Shown in pieces: positions 12,301 to 24,691 of a stretch of 64,000 bases of DNA (positions within the stretch are counted from its first letter, which is position 1; every line of letters starts with the position of its first letter). The DNA lies in contig CM065172.1 in the NCBI GenBank assembly GCA_033026295.1, positions 13,449,165 through 13,513,164 of the forward strand. Reading direction: 5' to 3'. Source of the stretch: Channa striata (taxonomy: Eukaryota; Chordata; Actinopteri; Anabantiformes; Channidae). The translations under genes and the position numbers were made by a program. Under the pieces are notes generated by a model, which worked only from the letters and a program-made list of their open reading frames with translations, searched no databases and was not told the origin of the DNA.

Positions 12301-15300
12301 GATGGACATTTCCGCATTTAACGCTTCATTTGAAATACCCAAAAAGATCTACTTCAAAGTAGCAGACTGTTCAAGCATTGAATGCAATATGAAATACAAA
12401 TTCTGAGTGTTTATCATTGTTTATTCTTCATTTCCATAGACATCCTGTCAAGTCAGCTGTACAACAGGTAAGTGACCCTGCAGCCTGTATTGGTGCTAAA
12501 GTTCAAACCAATGTTGCTTGTAGTTCGCTGACTGTCAGCGTGGTACTGAGCACTAAGAGCTTTTAGTTAAGTAGAATATTGGCACCACAGTATAGAACTA
12601 CTTGGTTCTGGACTAGCCTTTAAAAGTGTCCTTAAATAAAGAAAGACTTGGATGAACCTTATTTTGGTTCTTAATAGATGTGCTCCAGACTTTTCAAACC
12701 AAAACCCAGTAGTTTCTGATCTATTACAAGCTACTGGATGTATCAATTGATAAATCCATAAAAACATTCCATAGCAAAAATGTGGCATAATGAAGCATTT
12801 GCATGACCTTGCAGTGTCTAAATGAGATTCTGTTTTGTATGTGTGGTGTGTGTGTGTTCGTGTGTGTTCCCACAGAACCATAGTGATGATCAGCAGCACC
12901 CTTTCAACCTCTTTAGTAGCAGGCAGCAGGCATTGAATACTTGTGATCATCACACTGATGTTCTGGATACAAGTATAATGTACACACGCTCTAACAGAGA
13001 AAAGAATGTGTGTGTGCCACAATGAGTGGCTCACACAACCTTACACTGCTGTTCCGAGGCGAACACGGCTGTCATTATGCCAGAGGCTAAGTAGAGCAAA
13101 TTAAAAGCGATTGTGATTCCATATGGCAGCTGTGGCAGTGCCAGTCAGGAGGCCCACACAGAGCCGCGGTGCCTGTGAGGCCGTGGGGATCTCAGCCTGC
13201 CTGACAGCTCTCGCACACTCAGCTCTGGGCTCTTGTTGTTTTTGGCCGGCTGGGTGCAAGGTCAGTTATCTGAACTGCATGTAGCCAGGCCGACTGTACA
13301 CACACACACTGTAAACAAGATGTGACCCTTAGGTGGAATCTGTTTGAAATGACCCGGAGTAAATACTGCTGTCTTTAGCATTTAAAAGACTCAGTACATG
13401 ATACAGTTTAAAAAGACACTGTCCCTACCTGACATTATCCTGTAGGATACCTTGATAAACTTGGGAATGCATTTTTCCAGGGGGCGACAAAGCAAAGTTG
13501 GCACGTAGTTCTGTTTTTAAACCAAATGTGGTGATGTGGGATTTTTCCAACTGACTCTACCTTTGGTTCATCTGACTAAAGACACTTTCCCCATAGTGCT
13601 GTGGAGTGTTAAGGTTTTCTTCGAAAAAACTTCTGCGTCATTGTTTACACACCTGACTCCAGTTGATGTTTAGTGACATCAGAAGCTTAGTGCCGCCATA
13701 AAGTTTTCGCTTTGTATATGTTTAATAGATGTGTTCAATAAAGACAAATCACAGCTGTGTTTCTTAGCTTGGAAATGTAATGTTTGTTAATATTTGTGAC
13801 TTTGGTGAAGAGCAGATCACATTTAAGGACCGATTTATGTAGAAAAATGTATTTGTGTTTGTGTGTGTGTGTGTGTGTGTCTAGACTGGAACACTAGAGA
13901 AAAGTGAGGTGTCCAGCTCATTCTTCACTGTATTGACCTGCAGATGTAAAGATGTGCTACTACAGTGATTCTCACTCAGACTTGATGGGCTTTCCAGACA
14001 CATTTTCATTCCTTTCCGTGGCTCTCCACCTCTCCCCACTATAGTCGCCATAGCAACTAAACCCAGAAGGAGAGAGAGTTAGGGACAGCGTACAAAAGAT
14101 TTGCCATCAGCAAGACATCACCAAATCAACCTACACATGTGGGTACACACACACACATCCTCTTGTTGCACATAGGAGAAACACACACAATCACACTGTA
14201 ATGATTTGCATCAATCTGCATTGATATTTATACAATAACACACCAATTGTTTTTTTCACGTCCTTTGGTTATTTGTAAAACAATGCTGTGCACACACAGG
14301 ATGCCTTTGAAAATCAAATTCCAAATTCAAGAAAACCATCTGTCAGCTTTTGTGTGTGTCAGACTTCATTTGGTGTAAGTAGGTCTCCACATGGCCATTA
14401 AAAAGGTGTCTTATGAATAAGCAAAATCAGTTCAAGTTTTACAGGAAGACCTAGGGCTCATGTTCACCTGGAAAGCTTTTGTCTCAATCAACAACTGCCT
14501 TATGGACTGTCAGTTCTGATTAGGCCAATAAACATTCATAAAGGTAATGGAAGCAATTGAAAACTTTGCCAGGGGGAAGCTGCAGTCTCTAAATCAGTTC
14601 CCATTTTTCACTCAGTTCGTTTGTTCAGAGATTGCCTTAGTGTTGTATCACACACTCTTTAGATTTATCTTAGCTCGTTTAGATTTGTCACAACTAAGTT
14701 AGGCAGTTTGACAAAAATCAAAAGTGCAAAGGTGTTTTTGGTGTATACCAAAATCTGACAGGTAACGCAAGAATAGGAGGGAATGAAAGAGTTGCCCATC
14801 CACGGTCCCCACCCTGAAACTGTGCAGAGACAAGTTACTCCTGCCTTTGCTTTCCTTTATCATTTATTTTTCCAGTTAAAAAAAAATCAATTTACATTCT
14901 TCCACCAGACCCAAGAGTGAACAGAGCCAAGAGGCTAGGTCAGCAATGTTTATTAGTTTGAAATGGGTCAGGGTTTACCCAGAATTCTACGGGATTTACT
15001 TATAATTAGGATAGTGAAGACACTCAAATGCAAGTGATGAACGATGAACTTGTACAGCACAAATATCCTCTGGTAACAGAGATAGAAATATTTAAGAGAA
15101 TTTGGGTCAGAGGTCAACAAAACAACAACACTCTATACAGATTTTCTATCTCTAGTTTCAGAGAAACCAAAGGGCTGCCTTTAACATACGTCACTAAAAA
15201 ACGGCTCCTTCCAGTGTTTGAACTGTAATTTAATTCAAAACAAGGTAAACTTTCCCAGACACAACAGTCAGCTGTCCTCGGGGTCAGTTGACGTTGAAGC

Positions 15301-18300
15301 AGCTTGCTCGGCTACGCTTCACCGTGGTCAAAGTCCAGTTCTTCAACACATCCTCGCATTGCTCTCAGTATTGTCGCTTTCCATATTTGCTTTGCTCTGT
15401 GCACTGTTCTTGATGATTTTTGCAACAAGGTCTTTATAAAACATTATCTGGGCAGCCAGAATCAGTGTATTTCTCCGTCCTGTTGGCTGCCAAAAACAAG
15501 TAATGTAGTCACAATGTTAGTGAGACTTGTGGTGAGAATGCTCAAACCGGTGAGAATATGTTATGAGAGAAAAGTTAAAACCCTTTTGCACCCCATTCAA
15601 TCACAGTTCAACCCTGTTAGAATTTGTGAATTCTGATACAAGAACCAATAAGGACACAGTTGCAGTTTAGTGAGAACAAATGGACCAGGCACCCCCAAAG
15701 ACTACAGATGTAAAAAATACCCATATGGGCTGAAAGTGGGGGTAGAAATGTGGAGGGAACCAGCTCCTCTCGCCCTCTGCGCTGTTGGAGAATTTTTTCT
15801 AAACAAGGTATGGAATGCACTCCTGTGTTTCATAATTTGTTCCCTCATTCTTCTCCTCTGCACATTTACAAACAGACGCCCAAGGGAGGAGAAAAAAGAG
15901 AGTTGGAGATAGAGTGGGAGAAGTGTGCGGAAGCCTTGGAAATATGTCAGGGAAAGGTCATTTAGTAGAGCAAAAGGCAAAGGAGAATGAACTGTGAAAA
16001 AAGGGAGAGGGTGAAAATAGTGAAAAGGGGAGAAGACGTGATTAATAGCTGAGTGACTGGCCGTGTGCCAACCAGTCTGAGAGAAGGAGACAGAGAGCGA
16101 TGGGCCAGAGGATGGGAGAGAGGAGGAGAAAATGAGAATGCCCCAGGTACGATCTTAATGCTCCACTTGGCGTTTACTTTCCAAGCCGGCAAATCGTGCA
16201 ATGTTCAACCCAGAGACCAGCTGATTTCCTCATCTTGCTGGGATTCTCTCCCTGTAATTCCTCTTTCTCTGTATTGCATGTGCACGAGAGAACAATATGG
16301 AGGAGATCGGTTGCACAGCAGAGAGGAGGCAGGGGGGTTGGGTGGGAGGGCAAGAGGAGATGACGACGTGGAGGATGGGCTGGGGTGCAAAGTTTAAAAA
16401 TATCTCAGAGTGCTGAACGCAAGGCTTGGCCACAGCAATCCAGCAGCATACCTTCAAATTCAGCTATTTTGTTGCTTTTTCCATAATGTCTAAAGTCTGC
16501 CTTATAAGCTGATAATAAAGAGGGCTTTACAGCTGAGACATAAAAAGACACACTGGTTCTGTCACGGCAGTTTTCCCTCACATTCGCCAGCAGGTCTGCT
16601 TTCTATCAGAAGCACACTCGTCTTGTTATCAGAACTTATTCATGGGTCTCGGGGTCACAGGTTAGCTAAGGTTACCCATGTCCGAAAACAGCGATGTAGC
16701 TGGAGTGCCCCTGAACAATGCACCGAATCCTCCGACCACAAGGGTTTGTGAGTCATCCTGCACCCTGACTAATCTGGGCAGGGCAAGTGGACGAAAAAAT
16801 TCCTACTATGATCGAGTGTTTTATTATAAATTGACTGGAAACTGTAGGAAATGAGCCATGTGTTGAAGTTTGAAAATTGCCAAATAGCTGAAAATTAGGG
16901 GTGTATAAAATAACAAGGCCACCTCGCAAAGTAATGCAGTTTCAGTAGAGCGAAATGATTAGCTGAATAACCATAGAGCGAATCAAAATGAACAGTTTTC
17001 ATAATTAATTTATTTAATTTTGAAATGTAAAATGAGCGAACTGTTGGTCAAGCAATCGATCATCATGATTATTTCACATTTAGCTTTTGAAAGATCTGAT
17101 GGGCATTTGTCTCTAAAGAAATTACACTCAAGTCAAATTTACAGTGTTGACAAAATTTTTGTTGCTATATTCCTAAGTTGTTGATAAATGGACTTCACAG
17201 TGGACTTTATCTGAATACAATTCTGAAATGTATTGTCAGTATAACTGCACATTTTTAAATTTTGCACATTTATAAGACAGGAACATAATGTATATTTTAT
17301 CATGGCCATAAATGCAGCCCGATAAGCAATTTCTGTGAAAATCTGGAGCTTTATTGTATTTGTTTGATCATCTGCCTTGTTTATCTGTGGTCTTACCTCT
17401 TTCTTTTGTTCGTTCTCTCAGACACCTTCCATTTCTGTATGTAGGATTTACCTCAGAGTGGAACACAAATAAATGAGATATGTTGTGTGGGAACGTGTGC
17501 TGCAGTGAAGCTGCAACACAGAAATTACTGCATTGGTGAAGAATCTTGTACAATTCAAGCTTCACATTACCGTGTATGTATCGGGGAAAATTCATTAGAT
17601 CAGATCTGATGAATCCACAGGTTGCATTTCCTCCCTCTGTGCTATGAACGCAACTGGCTGCAGACAACATCAGATGATGACACACAAACTATTTTTAAAT
17701 GGTTTTGTCAACAGCCTTTGCTGGGAAGCAGCCTTCACTAATGACCCTCCGGCTGCCAGTCTGCTAAAGTGCAATGCATTGCAGTGGGAACATCAGCTAA
17801 AGTGATGCATATTCCAATCTCTCCATGTGTCCATCTCCCAGCCTTCTCCATCATCCTATCATTCCAAATATTCAGTAATGTTTGGATCAATAATCTAGAG
17901 CCCTTCCCCTGCTGCTCTCATCTTTATATCTTCTCATACATTTCCAATCCGTCTATTCTTCATGCTTGCAGGTTTGCTGTCCCTGCCTAGCTAAGGACCC
18001 TACTGTAGGGGGGCTTTGTTCACCAGGCCAACAGGTATCATGGAGAAACTTACTGCACAAGAAGTTCCTTCCCGGCTGTTATTGGACTTGTCAGGTCCCC
18101 CCTCTGACACTTGTCCCACAGACTCCCACCTGATGTGCCACATCAGTGCAACTCAGTGCTGCTCCTGTTTACATTGCAAGTGTCACCTATTCACCAAGAA
18201 AACCTACTTGATAATAAGCCGTTTTCTGATTCTAACACTGATCATTTTCCTGTATTAATAGACACTGATTAAGATGTGCAGCAGGCCATGGAAAGCAACT

Positions 18301-21300
18301 AATTTGCCTGTTTGTCAGATGCACTGCAGTCCTTTTTTTGCCTGAAAATAAAACAGCTGGAAGCAAACTAATTGACTGAAACATCTTGAGTAAGTCATTT
18401 AGTCTGAGTGACGGCTGCTAAAATTACTATAGTTGCAACGTAGCCATTGAAAGCTGGATGTGACAGTGTTAATCTCAGTGAGTGAACGAAGGCGTTTGCC
18501 AGGCAAACATATGGTGTCACATAATGACATACTGTAATGTGTGACATCATCCAGTGTACAAGTGCTGTTACAGCTAAGTAGGAAATGAATCACACAGTAC
18601 ACTGTAATTTTCTCTTGTGTTGGTGGAGTTTTTTTTTAGAATGAATGAATGGTGCAAATGCACCGTAAAGAGCTTTGTTTGATACAATTCTGCAAGACAG
18701 CCTGTCATTGCAATAAAATGACAATAAAGAGTAAGTTCTTTGTTACCTCGTAATATCGGTATCAGAGCGGAACGCCAGCAGCTCACACTAAGCCATTATT
18801 CTGTATTTTGTCCATGATGTTCTCAGCACAGAACATCCAGCTGGTTTGTAGTAAAAAGCCATTATTTCAAACTGTTTTTGTCCTGCAAGAACAATGTCCT
18901 GCGACCACCAGAGGTGCTAAGGACTTTGGCTGGTGGAGTCAGCGACACTGATCAGTGTTTTTCCTGTAAGCTCAGAATGTGCTCCCATTAGACCAGTTCC
19001 AGGTGCAGAAGCAAAGTAAATGGGTTTGAAAAGCCAAATGTAGCAGATAAAATTAAAGAGATGGGAATGTAAAGATAAGCAGAGAAAGAGGAAGTGCTAT
19101 TATAAATTCCAGCAGAGCAGCCCCCCCCACTGACATGGAAACTGCTTTACAGTAGATGATTGAAGAGGATGGTATATGAGCTCCGGATGATACTAGCAGA
19201 GGAAAACCAGCAGAGGAATTATACAAATGCTCTATGAGGATGTTTTACACAGCACACAGCTTCACATTAATTTGCTTCCTCAAAGTTTTCCTCTACCTGT
19301 AAAATACTTTATAAAGTCTCTGTTTTTATTTTAAACAGCCTCCTTCCTTGCTAAAGACGCTCTTTTACACATTTCTTGAGAATTTCTTGTAATAGCCTAA
19401 AGAGTTTAATTCTTCAAATCCTCCACATTTTTATGATCTGAAGTGTGCATGTGTTTGCTATGATAACATGGTAGAGGTGCAGTGGGGAGCTACAGGCGAT
19501 GGAAAAGGAGAATATCCATTACATAAGAGATTAAACTGAAGGAATCTGAGGTATGTATCCAACAACGCTGGCCAATAATATGAAAGCCTACTTCATGAGC
19601 CCCCCTATGTACAGCGCAGAGCCCCAGCGGGTCGTCCCACTGTTTATCCCTTTGATGTAGGCTTGTAGAAGGGAACAAACACGCAGAGAGGCACCACATT
19701 GCGAACTCATACCGTGTTATTAATCACAGTTGCTGTTTTAACTTCAGAAACGCAGTGACAGGGGTCATGTGGGTGCATAGAACAATGATGAGTGCAATTT
19801 AAAAAATGGAAAAGATATCTTTAATGAGTTTTCTGCTTTCTGCTCGAGTTTGCTCTGAGGCGGGAGTTTTGCATGAATCCACAATCCACACCAGACTGCG
19901 TGCACTCGCCAGCCGTGCTGTTATTACATATCCTGCCACCCACTGCTTTTACTCAACCACACTATTCTAATGGACTGCTGCTATTCTTGCTGCACTTCAT
20001 TACTACAAACAGACAGAAAGACGCAGCCACAGACAGAGAGAGAGGATTACCGTTGTTTTGTTCATCTCTTACTGTTTGGGAAGAGGAATGTGTTAAAGTG
20101 GCTCTGTCGCCCTGTGTGTTTTCTCCATCCACGTGCTGTACATACCCAACTGACACACACTCATCATGTTGGGGACAGTCACTGTCCAAACCTACACACA
20201 GAGACACACACTGTTTTTGCTCCTGTTTTCTATCTATTTTTAATGGAACAATGTGTGATGCATGTCATTTTCCCTCTATCTCAATGTGCAGTCAATTTTT
20301 CATCCACTTGCTCGGATGTGTATGTGACACACATCTGTTGCTTTAGCTGGAGGCGGAGAGCATTGAGGCTTACACTTAAACCATTAGCATATGCTCACAG
20401 GAATGGCAGGAAAGATAAAGGACAAGGTGGGCGGACATCTAAAGAAATGCGGAGGAGAAGAAGAGCAAGGCATTAAGAGGAGAGGACACGAGAGGAGAGT
20501 TGCATGAGTTATAACTTCAGTTCAGCACAATCAACAGATATATACCCTCATACAGGAAACGAATCTCACACACACACACACAAACCAGTGACTGCTCAAA
20601 GCATTTTTCCAATGCCAATCCAAATGCATGACTTTGAGTTTCTTTGCCAAGATCTCTACACACACAGAACTATGAACAAACATGAAGAAAGTCAGTGTTT
20701 TTTACATGCTGCTGTGTGTTTGTGTGTGTGTGACACTGACCTCTGACTCGGGCATAGCAGCAGCCACACTTGGCCAGGACTTTACGGAACAAGTGCTGGC
20801 AGCCACAGCCTCGGTGGTGGCGATGGTGGTGGTGGCCCCTTTTCATGCTGTTGAACCATGAGCAGAGGTGGGCATGGCTCGGCGTTCTCCCTGTCTCACT
20901 CTCTCTCCCTGTCTCCCTGACTCACCCTCCTACAAGTAGGGCTTCACTCCTCAAAGGGTAAAATCCCCAAAAAGGTGTCAGTTGATCCTCCCCCTCAGTT
21001 GACTGCAGGCAGAGTTAAAGCCCACATCGAGACGCAGAGGAAGAGTCCACAAAAGCAGCAGCCAAGAGGAAAATCCACACTCACCGGATTTTTCAGCCAG
21101 TGACAAACAACCAAGAAGACATTCCAGCGAGCCAATCATTGTATTCAATGTGCTCCCTTCTCTCTGTCTCTCTTTCTTTCCTCTGTTTTGTTTTTTGGTG
21201 CTGAGCTCTCGCCTCTGTGAACTGCCTGGTCAAATGACAGACTGGGAGACTGTTTCGAAGAGAGAGAGAGAGACTGAGCAAGTCAGAGAGAGAGAGAGAG

Positions 21301-23948
21301 AGGGAGAGGGAGTAAGGGGAGGGGTGACAAGGGTGGAGTCTGCAGCTCTAGCTGCTGGCTATTCCAGGATAAGGTTCCCACTCCCCTAATTTTCTCTCTT
21401 CCTGTTCGTTCTGCCCCCCTCCTTCTCTTCCCTCCTCTCAGCTGTTTTTCTTTCCTCTATTCTGTTTCCTCTCTCGCCCGCTGTCCCCCTTTTTGTCTCT
21501 TATCCTCTTTTCTACATGGCTGAGTCTCATTTTGGCATGGGTAATGCTTACAGGGGCTCTTCGATATCCAACAGTGAGACACGCTCTGACACGCTCTCTT
21601 GTGTCCACTCAGAGCAACCCCTGGAAATAGTAACGCCCGAGTCTGCAATGATACAGTAAACTATTTACAGGATGGAAGATAGAACATGTTGGGTCGAAGG
21701 TGTCATGTTCTTTCCCGTAAGGTGACGACAGAAAAACCAAAGCCTGTAAGTATGACACAGTTTCTGAGAAACGTGTGTTCACATACATTTTTTTTTCTTG
21801 GCTGGGACAGCTCCAATATATCATGGAGCCAGCATAGTGAGCCGCTTTCCTTTGTGTTTCCATGGGGTGAGTGGGAAGTCTCCAATTTCACAACCTTGGC
21901 ATTTATAGCGTGTATGTGTGTGTGTGTGTGTGTGTTTGTGGCAAGTCCCCACAACTTCAAAGGAAATCTGTCTCCTAAATTTGAAGTTCCTGTTGCTTCT
22001 GAGGATTAACACAGTGTCCATGTGGAAAGTGTACAGTGTGTGCAGCTCGTGGAGTTTCACGTGAAAGGGCTTTTTTTCCCTTTACAAAGACAACAGAGAG
22101 GAGCCTTCAGCAGAAACACATTAGATACGATGAATTTACCGTTAAACAAACAATAACACTGGTGTTACCAACGGGAAAGATTTTAATCAGGTTTTCTCTA
22201 TTTGACTGTGAAAGTAAGTTTAATAAGCAACTGCTTTTCAGGGATGTGTTCAGGGGCAGCACAGATGTAAGATAAGATTGTTAAATTCAGCTGTGTTCAT
22301 TGCATTTCTGATGCATTTGTCTGTTTTTGGTACAGATACTTTGTTTGGTGACTTTCTGTGGAGCGTTTTCTACATTAAGTTACACTGAAAAAGTTCATTT
22401 CAAGTGTAATAAATAGGCTTTAGTTCATGTTTACATGCATAAAACATAAATGACAACAGGCTGTTCAAACATAAGTGCATCAGTTGCGTGAAACTAAATA
22501 TGCAGCCGAAATTCTTTTGGCGTAGATATGACTTGGTCTGAGGGTTATGATTAGAATTAATTTTATGTTGGGTTAGGGGGTTGTAGTTAAGCGTTTAGTT
22601 GGGATAGTTGAGGTTGCTGTAAGAAATGTCCTTACAACCAATTTGTCTGTGCAACAACATTAAAATAGACATTTATTGTTGCTCACATAGTCCAACCAAA
22701 CATACAAATGGATTTTAGCTTTTTTAAGATTTTTTTTTTCGATTAACTTCAGTCACTGATATTAAACTGATATTTATTTTTTGTATGACAGTAATATTTG
22801 GTATGGCCAGTGTTGTAAGGTGTATTTTGTCATATTCTGAAGCTTTATCTTGATCACACTCTGAACAAGTGTATTTCAAAAAATGTGTCAGTATTTTTAG
22901 CTTCACTCACTGTCTCTTATCCCCAGAAGAGAAAATAGTATACAAGAGAAATGCAAGAAATTTATATACTGAGGCAAAAAGGGGAGCTCTGTTACTTAAA
23001 ATGGACTTCATACAGACAGAGAGGTCCTCCACAGAGCGCTCGGAGCTCCGACATACGTAGGTCCACCAGTAGCGATATACTAAACGAAAGCTTGAACAGA
23101 CTGAATGCTTTTCGTCAATGGAAAGAGAGATGCCTGGTATCTTCTCTGAAAAGAAATCCACAGTGGTCATGATAACGGTTTCTTTTGAATGGAGGAAAAG
23201 TCATGAAAAAGTAAAACTGCGGCTCAAACACTAGACAAAAAAGGAAACCCTGTCGAATTAAAAGGCTGAAAGCCCAACCAGCGGAGTTATAGACATCAAG
23301 GTAAATGTTCTTGGAATCATGCTTTTCAGTAAATCTTTCCAATTGTCTGTTTTTTTTTAAGAGTTATCCTAAAACCTATTACATAAAATGTGAAAACAAA
23401 ATAAATGCATGATTTTTGCCATTTCTTCATTGTCCAGCTACACAACAGTCCATGTGGACTGCAACTAAATTTGTGTGTAGATTCTGGTTTATGCAAGGTC
23501 GTATGTGTTTAGTAATTTTACCTACTTTGAAATGACTGTGTTGATTGTCTGCTTGATATAGTTTGGTGTTGTCTGCTCTGTATAATCCTTTTATTTTTTA
23601 CAATATTTGATATAGACTGGCGACCTCATGCATCCCACCGCTCAGTGTATGACAGCTGGGGTGGGCCCAGGCACCCCTGCAATGTTAAACAGGAAAAGCA
23701 GTTACAGATAATGGATGGGTGGATGGATATGTGTCTTTCTTTGCTCTGTCTCTTATCTTGCTTGTCATGATTCTCATATGCTGTGTGTTCTGTTGTTTTA
23801 TTGGCTAAGAGATAACAGCCCAACACAGCAGCATCTGGATAAAACAGGCTAACACTGGCACATTCACAGTGATGTTAATGTGCAAAATCCCTGAAATAAA
23901 AACAGAAAGGAAAATTCTCGGACGTGGTATGGACATCAGTGGATTCTG

Positions 23949-23985
<37 letters not shown>

Positions 23986-24653
23986 TACAAAACTGGGTGC
24001 TGTAGAGGTAACATAGCAATAGATACTAAGCATTCCATATTTAGATGTGTGTTTTTACATCAGAGCGCATTAAACTCTATCAGCACTAGATTATGACTCA
24101 TCAGCCTTCCTCAGAGATGAAATCAGACTCTGTTGGGTTACCCAAGGAAACCACTCAAGACATAACCAGTGCAAGGAAGAAAACAAAAAAGGTTGGTACA
24201 CACACTTATGAAATACTGCATGTTCTCAGAAAAAAACAATTATTTTCTTGCCAGTGTTTCAGAGGCCTGAAGCTGATCTCATCTCACTTTTGCAGCACAC
24301 ATCATGCACATAGTATGACACAGGCGAGAACCCGATTGCGTTGAAATCACTGTCTGATTCGTGCAATAAAGACGAGCAGAGTCACAGCACCCACTCAGAT
24401 TCCTCTTTGGGAGCATCAGCGGAAATAAGAGAAAGCTAAGTATCATCTGGCGCTGAGCCAGTGGGAGCACGTACACACGAGCACACTTGTCCCTGAGGTG
24501 CACTGTCAAGTGCTTCAGTGTTTGGCAGGGGCATCTCTCCAGCATCCATCTCTCCACAGTGACGAGGTGGTGGCAGACTGCTGTCAGAATGTTTCTGTTG
24601 TCTACAAGAGACATTCAGAACAACTAGAGAAGCCTGGCTGCCTTACCTATTAG

Positions 24654-24691
<38 letters not shown>

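Larger units (their letters stand above)
5539..20740 (-). other. Large arhgef25 intron (15 kb) with transposon relics
   Basis: Separates the common exon from the short first exon. It contains one well-defined hAT-type MITE (9201-9618), a (GT)n tract near 13861-13880, and long stretches of ordinary AT-rich sequence. Numerous 60-170-codon open frames occur on both strands but none has a family match, a good start context plus splice sites, or coding-like composition. I see no other gene. Confidence 0.7.

Noticed and set aside
12567..13034. 155-codon open frame on the minus strand
   Set aside because: Composition is rich in Cys, His and Thr from CA/TG-type repeats, no motif or homologue recognised, and no splice partners; it lies inside an arhgef25 intron.
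19873..20476. Overlapping 157- and 168-codon plus-strand frames
   Set aside because: Two frames over the same repeat-rich DNA cannot both be coding, and both are Cys/His/Thr-rich without any recognisable domain.
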